A stretch of DNA of 64,000 nucleotides, from NCBI GenBank assembly GCA_947179485.1, contig OX359246.1:36001632-36065631 (forward strand), read 5' to 3'. This stretch comes from Allacma fusca. Taxonomy: Eukaryota; Arthropoda; Collembola; Symphypleona; Sminthuridae. The stretch's first letter is position 1. The number at the start of each line of letters is the position of its first letter. A program made the position numbers and the translations under genes. The notes beneath the pieces are model-generated. The model did no database searches, was not told where the DNA came from, and worked only from the letters and a program-made list of their open reading frames with translations. Shown here piece after piece: positions 37,690 through 48,592 of the stretch.

Positions 37690-37690
37690 T
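37646..37690. repeat. (TA)n microsatellite
   Basis: About 22 TA dinucleotides with one G interruption near the end. Absent from the matching spacer after P6 and short after P8. Confidence 0.9.
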
Positions 37691-38054
37691 CATTAATAGC
37701 GCTATCTCAGCAACTATAACTATTGGATATGATGATTTCTAATCTACAAGAACTTAAATTAACCCTGACAACTACCCATCCAGCACATCAAATCCTAACA
37801 AAGACCAAGACGAAGACGGAAATAACGCATAAACTTCAAAAAACGTTCATATCTTACACATATACCATTTATGGTATTTAATAGATGCCATAAAAATGTA
37901 AGAATTCAGCACTGTTCTGGAAAAACTCATAATAAACGTCAACTACTGAAAGCATTTGCAAAATATTTTATGTCTTAACATATCAGTGACTCAGATCAAA
38001 ATCTGCGTATTTTTCCAACAAGCAATGAACGTGTTAATTGCTCAAGGTTAATGG

Positions 38055-38402
38055 GTGCACCACAATTCAAAATCAAACTGCCATCTTTTAGAGTACGTAA
38101 GACAATTTCAAAAACTATACGAGTCGCAGAACTGTACGTACAATGCACACGGACTTCTGCACATCGTTGAAGACACTATAAACTTTCGACCGCTGACCAA
38201 TTGGTCTGCTTTCAAGTTTGAAAACACGCTTGGTTATCTCAAATATTTAATTCGAAAGTCTGATTCACTGTGTTATGAAATATGTACGAGTTTCCCTCGA
38301 ATTCTGCCAAAATTGGCTGTAACCTGGTTTTTAGGAATAAAATTGGCTCAATTAATTGAACGTGTTTATAAGCAGATTGCAAATTATATGCAATCATGTT
38401 GA
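38055..38402 (+). pseudogene. transposase-like relic with FENxLGxLK block
   Basis: An open frame of 115 codons, without a gene context, contains INFRPLTNWSAFKFENTLGY followed by LKYLIRKSDS and SFPRILPK. This resembles the C-terminal block (F-G-P/L..SAFPFEN.LG.LK..VRK) widespread in transposase-like proteins of arthropod DNA elements, related to the DUF4218-type domain. It begins and ends abruptly and has a degraded copy at 30535-30740, so it is a fossil transposon fragment in the duplicated spacer, not a host gene. Family assignment is from memory of the motif only. Confidence 0.45.
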
Positions 38403-39081
38403 CTCTTGTGTACTTTTCCATGGGTTAACAATAAAAGGTTGCAGTTTAGTCACATCTGCAGGATCAAATGATATATTAATTATTGATAGAAAAATTTAAC
38501 GAAAAGATCCCTTGTAAACCCAACATTGCAGTTCATCTTTAGCAGAAATATACTTACCTGACCTAAAAACCCCAATGATCAGAAGAAGAATCCGCACGAT
38601 GTTTGATTTCATGTAAAGGAAAACGCGGGCTGCTAAGATTACAGTTGGTTGCAGGAGAATATGCTAACTGCAAACACTGCAAAAACTATATGCATTTTTT
38701 TGTCAAATCAACTAGTAACGGTGACACTGACGGTTAGCTATATGTCAATAATGAGGAAATCACGAGAGTGGATGGTCTTTCAAATATCCAGGCTTCATAG
38801 TCGATTATAAGCTATCTTGCAACAAACAGATATTACTTGTTGCAGAAGCTCTTTATGTGCATGGGAGCGGTTTCAAGTCGTATATAATCAATTAACCGTG
38901 GTACTGGGAATGAAAATTCATCCTGTAAAAATGTTCATCGATTTCTAACGAACGTATTACAGGTTTATTCACAATCCGTTTGGCATAGTATCATTGGTCA
39001 AACAGGGAGTAAATCTTGGAATTCGATTTATTATGTTTCTACTATGTTGCAGTTATGATACTTTAAACCCAAGCGTGTAGT

Positions 39082-40151
39082 CAGTGATGCTCATTCGAAT
39101 TCCCACTACTCTAAAATACGCTATGTAGAAATGCGCCAGTTACACCTGCCGTTACTACTACAAAATTCAGATGTGACAGTGTAAACCACTACCTCTAATT
39201 ACAACACATTTATATTTACACAAAACACTACCCACTACCACTACCAGTACTTTTGTTGGCGCCTACATAACCACTACCGAACCGCTACTCTAAAAACATT
39301 ATGTTCGCCACCCACTACTCTACACTTCGCTAACGCAAGACGCAAAGAAATGTTCGAATTTTGAAAGTATTTTTTAATAAATGTTTCAAGTAATTCCAAG
39401 CGATACCTAATAACCTAATGCGAGAACTACAGCAAAGCTACTACGTAACATACGTAACACTGTCATCCCCCACTATCATACATAACGCAATGATAATTAA
39501 TTTATGCATAACTTAAATAATTAGTACTAAAATTATGTCGGAAATTACTCTTGTCTTGTAGAAATTGCAGTCCTTTGATTTTCACACATATTCTTAATAA
39601 TTAAACCTCGCTCTCAAATATTTTCACTAAATATGCCAAGAATGCCTACGCGTTGAAATCGGGTCTAATCAAATATTGCGTTAGGTAAAAGAGTACAAAA
39701 ATACCACCTACTGTGCGTAACGTTAGCATAACGTTAAGGAAAACCACCACCGATCGACTAAGCGTTACATAATTTATGCACGCCGCCTTACTTTGAAATT
39801 AGGTTACGCACGCTTAGGCATAACGTTTAACATTATATAACTGGTGCGTTTCACTCTTTCACTTGAGGAAGTAATGGTTAAAGGTTAGCACTACTTATGT
39901 ATGAAATACTGAATCCTATACCACTACCTCTACTCTATTGCCACTGCAATAATTTGACGGAACTACAATGCGTTATTCTAATAAGTACAGCAACCCGCTG
40001 CCTCTACCTACCACTACTACTAGCAGAAACTATCTCAGTGCGGTCCTACTCTACCAATAACTACTTAATATATGTACTTATTAGAAATACTCTACACTTT
40101 ACCACTATTCCACTACCACTACGGAAAAGTAGAGTAGTGTGAGCATCACTG
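39082..40151. mobile_element. hAT-like non-autonomous element, 8-bp TSD
   Basis: Starts CAGTGATGCTCA and ends TGAGCATCACTG, a perfect 12-bp inverted repeat, flanked on both sides by CGTGTAGT (39074-39081 and 40152-40159). The spacer copies after P6 and P8 are uninterrupted at this point. An 8-bp duplication and CAGTG-type ends are typical of hAT elements. At 1070 bases with only CCACTACC-like repeats and short frames inside, it encodes no transposase. Confidence 0.9.
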
Positions 40152-40834
40152 CGTGTAGTTGATTCAATAAAAAAAAATATTATCACGACTCAAACAGGAA
40201 TACAAAAGACAACCTTGTCTAATTTCCTCCTGAAACCCCATTCACAGACACTGCAAACATTAAATGCATTCATGCGCATCAGGAAATTATGAATACCTCT
40301 AATTGTAAGCGTTTACGTCTGTTGATTCGGGTTTGGTCAATAATCTTATGATAAATATGGAGCTCAAAAACATAACTTTTAAATGTGTACCAAGTCTCAC
40401 ATCGCATGTCAAAAAATCTTTAGTGGTATTGCACTGTTCAAATACATTTTTTTTCAAGAAAACGTCAAAGATTTATCAAGAATGTATTTGAATTTGTTTT
40501 CTTACATGCGTCGAAGCAAAGCAGGTCCCTTGCATGGTTCAATGTTATTTGAATGACGTAATGGTAATGTATTGAAAATAAATGTTTTGGAAACGCCTCA
40601 GCTATTAATTTAGCTTTTGAAAGCAGTATTTTCTCCGAATTTGACACACCTAGTAAAGTAGCCTCGATTGAGCTTACAGACTTTCAGCACTACCAAGTTA
40701 TTTGCATCTTGTTTATAATTATATTACACGTTATTGTTACGTTCGTGCAGTTTTCATTAAAAGTCAGTTAATGTTTAAAAAACTCCTTTTACCCCCACTA
40801 CTAGTGTAAGCTTCGGGAGATACTACAAACGAAA

Positions 40835-43800
40835 ATGATGTTTGTAAATACACTACTTAAAAATAAAGTAGAGGATCCGAAACGTGAAGAAAAGACTTCA
40901 AACGATCTTTGGCCTTACCTGTGCCTTTTACGAATTTCTGCAACGCGCCCAATAAGTCAACGAAACGAGTTAATCGACGATAGAAATTCGAGAAAAGTCT
41001 TTTTCGTCAAATGGCTTTCACCAATATCCCTCTTTTCGGCTACTGTATCCATTTTCACCCTCTACCTTTTAATAATGTTGATACTAAATGGGATATTCGA
41101 CGTTTACTGGCCTCAACAGTTGTAAGAGATATTTTTAATTTGGTTTACATCACTCATAATGCTGTAATATTTATAAAAAAGCTCTGTGTAAGAGACCTTA
41201 GATTCCAAGAGAATTCTGTAGACTGAGGTCTGCTAATATATTAGTATCTTTGCTTAAATCCGTTTTCTTCCTCGAACAAAAGATTTTCGGATGGTACACG
41301 AGGATTCAAACAAATCATAGCACATGTTTTAGTACTCCGCTAGTATGTTTCGAAACGCATGTACCTCGAGTGCATTTTGCCCCGTTCTCTTAGGACCCGT
41401 GACCAAAGTTTCAAAATTTAAAACGATATCTGTCTTTAAAAATAATTGGAATGTTAAATTCCATAAGGATTTTCGACTGTTAAAAGTGAATGAAATTTTG
41501 AATATATTTTGACTATTTAAAGAAAATTCAAGTTACAAAATGTGCATTTTTATACCCATTAACAAAATTCCCCCAAAAGTAATCCCTCCATCATAACGCG
41601 TCCCTACGTATGTAGCCAATATGGCATATCCACCCAATATTAAATCACTTCGACATGCGAATAAACTAGACTACTGGTTGTTAGTTCTACTTCTGATGTA
41701 CATATGTATGTACCACATCAATAATTATAGCCCCCCACACAAGTATCAAGGTTTTCTGAAAGGCAATCCCTCCAAATTGTACTGTTTTCCTCCCCAATGA
41801 ATTCTTTATGGGATTACATTTGGAGAAAATTTGATGATATTTGTTTGGGTGGGGTAATCTATGTAGGAGTCTGCTTTAAAAAAAACAAGCACCCGTTAAG
41901 GTAACTATTTTATGAAACACTTTTATAGGGCCCATCAGATGCAAAATGGAATGAAAAAAAGTTCCAAAATTGCTTCCCCCGTAAATCCCAATAGGATGGT
42001 CAAAACATCGAAAAAACCCAAAAACTACAATAATTTATTATAGCCATACCAATTTGAACATTGAAAGATGGGCTATCTCAAATATATTGTCTAACTAGCT
42101 ACTACACTCATGACTTCTTCGCATGGTAGAATCAAAATTTGTCTTTTTTTAAAAACTCGCATGCATATTTTTGACATTATGGAATTTTTTTGACTGCCAG
42201 CAGACGCAATTATACACTTGTAAAAAGTTTAAACTCAAGGGAAGCATAAAGACTACATTGAGCATAATTCTGAAAACGTGATTATTAATATCTACCGGCA
42301 GTCAAATCGTGCAAATTCGAAACGGGTAATTTATATACATATCTATGCCAGACGTTGTACCTTCCGAAGTATGAGGTATGGATTCAAACTTTGGTGACGT
42401 GTCCTAAGAGAACAGGGCAAAATGAACTCGAGTTACATGAGTTTCGAAGCATACAACAGGAGTACTAAACAAAAACACGTGCTTTGAAATAATTGAATCC
42501 ACGTGTACCATCCAAAAACTTACCTTGTAAGTACAATGTGCATTTGTGTCTATTCTGTTATATCATTCAATGAATCCTGTACATGATTTCACACCCTCGT
42601 TCTTGTTAATTATAAAGCCTTTTCCGTATTTGAATGAATACATTGGTAATGGGGAAGTGTTTTTTCTGCAGATATGCTGTCAAGAATCATTTGATAACGC
42701 CTATTCATGGTAACGCATCCGCGAATGAAGTACAGCAGTTGTATATGATACGCAATTTCATGGGACCGACGATAAGGTTGATTGTCATAGTGTACCAATT
42801 TATCAATATAGATGCAACAGTTCATCATCTAAATACAATCTCTGGACTTGCTGACGATCTTCAAGCGTACTGTGCCGGACGGTGTAGCAATTTCAGTTCA
42901 AAAATTCGAAGAAATTCAATCATAATTGGGGCACTGTTTATTGTAATACCACTTGTGATAGTACTTCCAGCAATTTCGGCTTCATTTTCAGAAAATGTAG
43001 TACTTGCACCTGTGATAATACGAGAAGTCTCTACTGTACTACTTAAACTTCAATTCCTGTTTATTTACGTTGACGACGCTGATATTATAATTCAGTGTGA
43101 CATTGTCTGCGAGTTTTACCGTCAGGTAATAATAAACTCAATTTACAGACATTAATCACAAATCACAACTGTTTACATCATAACAATTTTTTCTTATAAT
43201 TACGAAGCAATATATCTGTTCCAGATGGAAATGGTATTGATAGATACGAAAGAATATTTGAGGGGTAACCACGGTAGCGTTCTTTTGGTGGAGGTTCGAA
43301 AATGGCATCAATTTTTACTCAGGAATCGTAAGATCGTTGGCCAGATTGGGACGATCACTACAGTCCCACAACTCATGTCACTTGTGGAAGTCACTCTGAA
43401 TTTAACAGTGTTATGGTACACTGTTTTCACTTTAGTGGCATCGACCAACACACCGATCCTCGGAAATTACCCTCTAAAGATGTCCATAATTTACGTGGTC
43501 ATTAGCTTGATTCGGCTTCAAGTCAAAACTTGGAAGGCCGAGAACGTAACAACGGCGGTAATAACCATGTAGATTTATAATTTGCAAAATAAAAACTATA
43601 CATGCATTTATTTTACATGTCATTATGATGATGAAGATGATATTTTAGGAAAGTCGTGTACATGATGCTTTGTTTGCCTTAAATGAATTCCCCCAAGCTC
43701 TTGAAGTCCAACTGGAAGTACATATTTTTTTAAACAGTTAGTATGTTTTTTAGTTTATTACAAAATATCGGAATTTAGCATCATCGATTGTGTCTTTGTT

Positions 43801-44215
43801 GCAGCTCCAAGGAATGAGAAACACAATTAGTTCTACGCCATCACGCATAGCTTTTGGGAACTACCTTGTCCTACATAAAGGCGTCATTCTGACGGTAACA
43901 TCAAAAAATTTCACACTCCGTTTGTACGAGCTCTTTAAAAAGGAACATATAAAGTATATAAGTTGATGGTTCAGGTTCAAGGCGAAAAAATAGTTTGATA
44001 AATGTGTATGCTTTAAGGTATTTTGGTTCCTGTAAAGAAAATTCTTTTACAAGGATGTCGGTAAAGACAGTACCCTGTCTGTATTGCCTATTTATTATTT
44101 AAAATTCAATTGCACAACTAAATGAATTTATATTCAGTCATTGTTTTTACAGATGTTCAACCAGGTGGTAACGTATCTAATTATTCTACTGCAATTCGAC
44201 CGCGCGGCATCGTAG
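40835..44215 (+). CDS. gustatory-receptor-like 7TM chemoreceptor P8
   Basis: Exons: 40835-41121, 42672-43125, 43225-43557, 43649-43717, 43805-43894, 44153-44215; about 431 residues. The start codon used by its paralogs has become ACG (40829-40831); the next in-frame ATGs, at 40835 and 40838, restart two or three codons later, so the protein is only slightly shorter. Exon 2 carries YVDDADIIIQC and FYRQ; exon 6 reads VVTYLIILLQFDRAAS. Intron 1 is 1550 bases because of the long-TIR element inside it. Nearly identical to pseudogene P7 in exons 2 and 3, and the reference for P7's lesions. No internal stop or shift. Confidence 0.85.
41276..42528. mobile_element. long-TIR element in intron 1 of P8
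   Basis: Ortholog by position of the element in P7's intron: left end ACAAAAGATTTTCGGATGGT, right end ...ACTTACCTTGT. It is about 240 bases shorter than the P7 copy because of internal deletions (1253 against 1493). The inverted arms include CTCGAGTGCATTTTGCCCCG on the left and its inverse near 42415 on the right. Confidence 0.75.
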
Positions 44216-45279
44216 ACCTGCATTTCGACGTCCCGCTCTGTTGCTGGTTGCACTGTCATATTTTAGTGCGATAACTTTCAAAGCAATCACAACCATCCTT
44301 GCAGGAAAATCGTTTTGGCCATACGAATTGCGTTTAAAATTAAAGTAAAATAAAAGGATTTTATACTTACATTTAATCGTGAGCTTTGCCAATATTGTGT
44401 TGTTGAAATTGAGTATATTATTATGCTAATAATAGTAGTTGTAGCAACTGGCGTAATGATTGCTTGGGTAAGTATTTGTCTACCCAAGTTTCATATGCAA
44501 GAAATATATTATTACGGAATCAAGTCAAATTAGTCTTGAAAAAATCACGCCTTTGCATCGTTTATTTGAGGAGAGCTTATTCGTTTACTATGTAAATTCT
44601 GTTCTCTTGAAAAATGGTTACGAAAATGGACGCATATATTTTCTATGCATATACATATATTCATTCGTAGCGCAATTTATAGGTTAGCGCAACTATACCT
44701 ATGGATATGTTGATTTCTAATTCTCAAGAACTTAAATTAGTAGTATTAAACTAAAATTATCAATTGAACCCTGAAACCTATACCCATCTACTGCAAATCG
44801 TAACGAAGACGGAAATAATGCATAAACTTATAGTAATAACACACATACCACTTATTATATGTAATAGATGCCAGAAAAATGTAAGAATGCCAGCACTGTT
44901 CTCAAACAGCTCATAATAAATGTCAACTACCGAAACAGAGCTGCGCTCAAGTTCAATTAGTACTTGACAAGTATCAAGTCAAGTCAAGTTTGGGGCAAGT
45001 TCGGGATCATGGGCATTTCTACTTGGTTGAATCGGGTCAAGTTCAAGTATTTGCTGGATCCGAACTTGGAACTTCATGTCGGTTCTGGTCCAAGTGCAAG
45101 CCCACAGAATTGACTTGAACTAAGGTCCAAGTTCAAGTTCGGGTCTGGGCATGGATTTTACTTGAACCCGAACTTGCACTTTCAAGTACCAATTCAAGTA
45201 TCCTAGTTCCAACTTTTGCTTCCTTTGTGCGTTCTTCTCCCTCGGTTTTTTGCACTTCTGCAACACGCACTCTAGAAAC

Positions 45280-46416
45280 TAGTGATGCCAATGGTCTGGT
45301 TTGATCCATATTTTATGAAACTGGTCTGATCCAGTCGTTCGGACCAGACCAGACCAAAGACCATGCTCCGGACCCGGGTATCGAAAATCTTCGCGCACCC
45401 GCGCACTTGGTGCGTGGCCAAAAAACTACCTCTTCATATGCCAATGCAGTAGAGTTTAAAAACTGGGATGAGTTGCCATTTTTAAAGAAATTATATTACC
45501 TACATACGTGCCAAACTGTGTTAAGTTGCCACTTTTTAAAAATTTTATGCCCATACACGTGCGAAACTGGGATGACTTGCCATTTTTAAAAAAGTTGTAC
45601 CTACATACGTGCCAAACTGCGATTAGCATATTAGTTGCCATTTTTTAAATCTGTGCTAATAGAAGTGCCAATTTTAGATGAGTTGCCATTTAAAAAAAAA
45701 TGTTTACCTGCATACATGTCAAAGCGGGATTAGTTACCACTTTTAAAAAAATGTGCCACTTTTTTAAAATTTTGTGCCCATACAGGGGCCAAACTGGGAT
45801 GACTTGCCATTTTGTTAAAAGAATTTGTACGTATATACGTGCAAAAGTGGGATGAGTTGCCACTATAACAAAATTGTATTACCTACATACGTGCCAAAGT
45901 GGGATTAGTTGCCACTTTTTTAAAATTTTGTGCCCATACACGTGCCAAACTGGGATGACTTGCCATTTTGTTAAAAGAATTTGTACGTATGTACATACGT
46001 GCCAAACTGAGTAAAGTTGACATTTTTTGTGAGATATTTGCCTTTCTTTGACAGGGAAAGTTGCCATGTTGGAATCAGGTGCCATAAGTCAGACAGTTGC
46101 CAATTTGACCATTATTTAGTGCGTTGACAATTTAGAAGATTTTCCATACCCGTCCGGACCATGGTCCAGAAAACCATTGAGAGCAATTAACTAATCACGT
46201 TTTATCCCGTCAAATTCTTCTTTTATCTCCGGAAATGTCAGTTTTAATTTGTTCCATGGGATTTCGTTAACTCAAATTTTTATTTTGCGTACGTTTGAGG
46301 CCATGGTCCTGTCAGGTCTGGTCTGGTCCTGAAACTGGACCAATTGTATCTGGTGTGGTCCAAGTGTTGAATCAGACCGGTACGGTCTGATTACGGTCTG
46401 ACCATTGACATCCCTA
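45280..46416. mobile_element. nested hAT-like element, 8-bp TSD
   Basis: Starts TAGTGATGCCAATGGTC; the inverse of its end is TAGGGATGTCAATGGTC (15 of 17). CTAGAAAC flanks both sides (45272-45279 and 46417-46424). It contains GGTCTGGT-type subterminal repeats near both ends, and a degenerate tandem array in the middle. 1137 bases, no coding capacity. Confidence 0.88.
45400..46100. repeat. degenerate tandem repeat inside the nested element
   Basis: Variable-length units built on CATACGTGCCAAACTGGGAT followed by GAGTTGCCATTTTT and an A-rich spacer, repeated roughly 10-12 times with indels. Confidence 0.7.
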
Positions 46417-48592
46417 CTAGAAACCATGCCTGCAGAAATATGCACAGAAACTGGAGCTCACTTTCGTTTGGAGTTACTGTTTTATATTCTGTAAATCGAC
46501 GTGCTTAAACTATTCTTCTGATTTTTCATTAATTTTGAAAAACAATTGAAGTAAATTGTCTGGTGAGACTGTAACAAGAGGAAAGAACCATGAGTGAACC
46601 CGAATCTGAATTTAATAAAGAGGACGGAAATCGAAAATCTTAGCTCCACCCGTTGGAATGTTTTTGCGACTTCATACTACAAAAGTTGCAAGGTTCAAGT
46701 ACTTGAAATCCAAGTTCGGGTTCAAGTCAATTCCAAGTTCGGTTCGCAAGATTTATGGACCCGACATTCAAGTATCAGATCAAGTTCGGGTTTAAGAAAG
46801 ATTACTTGCAAGAAATGACTTGGTATGACAAGTAATGCCTGGGACCCGAAACGCCAAGTTCGGGTACTGACAAATATCTATTTGAAAGTTCAAGTGCAGG
46901 TCAAGTTCAAGTTCGGATCCTCAAAATACTTGACCCGAACGCAGCTCTGTACCGAAAGCATTTCTAAAAGATTCTATCTGTATTTCTAAGCATATCAGTG
47001 ACTCAGATCAACATCTACGCATTTTTCCAACAAGCAATGAACGAGTTAATTGCTTGAGGTTAATGGGTGCTTCACAAACTATCACTACTACAAAAATTAT
47101 GCATATTTTTTAAAAAAACCAACTTGTAACGGTGACACTGAATGTTCACTGTAAGCTATATATGTCAATAATGAGGAAATCATGAGAGTAGTGAAAATCT
47201 GAGTCAAAGGATAAGGCTCGCTTTATCAGTACTCCAGTTTCAGAAACTGCTGAAAAATCTCTGACCATTCGAGCTAATGGTGGGTAAATAGCCTTGTGAT
47301 ATTTTATGATGGAATTAGTTTTCATGACTGAGCTTATACTTATAAATTTTAATGTAACATGTTTCAAGGTCAAAAATTCGGATTTGTTTTAAACTCCACA
47401 ATACCTTTGCATGTATTACTTCAAAATTATTATTGACTGAGAAGAGAAGTACATAATGTTCAGGTATTTACCCATTGCGTACCCTTACCTGATGGATTTA
47501 TACCCTCAAGATCGGTTTTTGTACTTGTACTTATACCTGAACCTGAGCCTGAATTTTTAGGTATCTAACGACTGAACCTAAACCTGTACCCAAATACCCA
47601 TGTAAAACCTGTACACATGAGAGGCATTGCATGAGAGTATGGTCTTTCAAGTATAAAGGCGTCATAATCGATGATAAGCTTCAAAAAACAGACTACTTGT
47701 TGCAAAAGGTCTCTAAATTATTGTAAGTGCATGAGAGCGGTGTCAAGGGCAGGTCGCTATGTTACTGTAATCAACCAATCGTGGTTTTGAGAATGAACAT
47801 TCATCCTGTAAAAATGTTCATTAATTTCTAACAAACGTTTTACAGATTTATTCACAATCCGTTGGATAAAGTACCATTGGTCAAACAGCTACTAAACCTT
47901 CTATGAATTCGATTTATTATTTTTCCACTCTGATACAGTTAAGATACTGTAAACCCAAGCGTGTAGTTGATTCCATAAAAAAATTTATTATCACGACCCA
48001 AACAGGAACACACAATAGACAACTTGGTGTAATTTCCCCCTTAAATCCCATGCACAAACACTGCAAACATTAAATGCATTCATGTGCATCACGAAATTAT
48101 GCATACCTCTAATTGTAAGCGTGTACGTCTGTTGATTCGGGTTTGGTCAATAATCTTATGATAAATATGGAACTCAACAACACAATTTTTAAATATGTAC
48201 CAAGTATCGCATCGCATGCCAAAAAATCGTTAATGGTATTGCACGGTTCAAACACATTTTTTTCAAGAAAACGTCCCTTACATGATTCAGTGTCATTTAA
48301 ATTACGTAATGATGTGTCTTAAATATAAATATTTTGGTAACGCCTCAGCCATTAATTTTGCTTTTTTGATGGCAGTGCTTTCTCCTAATGTGACACACCT
48401 AGCAACGTGGCCTCGACTGAGCTTACAGATTTCCGACACTCGCGATTACAAGTTGTTTGCATGTTGTTTATAATTACATTACACGTAACTCTCTAAGTTC
48501 GTGCAGTTTTCACTTAAAGTCAAACGTTAGTTAATTTTAAAATAAAATTATTTTACCCCCACCACTAGTATAAACTTCGGGAGATATTAAAA

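Larger units (their letters stand above)
37324..40834. other. intergenic, duplicated spacer with a hAT insertion
   Basis: Copy of the spacer after P6 and P8, with an AT microsatellite (37646-37690), a transposase-like relic (38055-38402), a LINE fragment (about 38690-38885) and the inserted element 39082-40151. The last part is the P8 upstream block with initiator-like TCAGTT at 40764-40769. Confidence 0.6.
44936..46949. mobile_element. hAT-like element, 8-bp TSD, hosting a second element
   Basis: Ends CAGAGCTGCGCTCAAGTTC and, read inward from the right, CAGAGCTGCGTTCGGGTC; flanked by TACCGAAA on both sides (44928-44935 and 46950-46957). Subtracting the nested element leaves about 870 bases rich in CAAGTTCAAGTTCGGGT-type words in both directions. 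No transposase frame. The spacers after P6 and P7 are not interrupted here. Confidence 0.88.
44216..48592. other. intergenic, duplicated spacer with nested hAT elements
   Basis: Third copy of the spacer. It is split by the element 44936-46949. Beyond it are a partial tandem copy of LINE-derived sequence (47080-47220 and 47610-47760) and the P9 upstream block with TATAAACTTC at 48569-48578; the initiator-like word there is altered (GTCAAACGTTAGTTAA). Confidence 0.6.

Noticed and set aside
39897-40142. Open frame of 81 codons at the right end of the hAT-like element
   Set aside because: Made of CCACTACC-type repeat words and runs into the terminal inverted repeat.
46594-46818. Open frame of 74 codons in the outer hAT-like element
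   Set aside because: Falls in CAAGTTCGGGT repeats, with no homology features.
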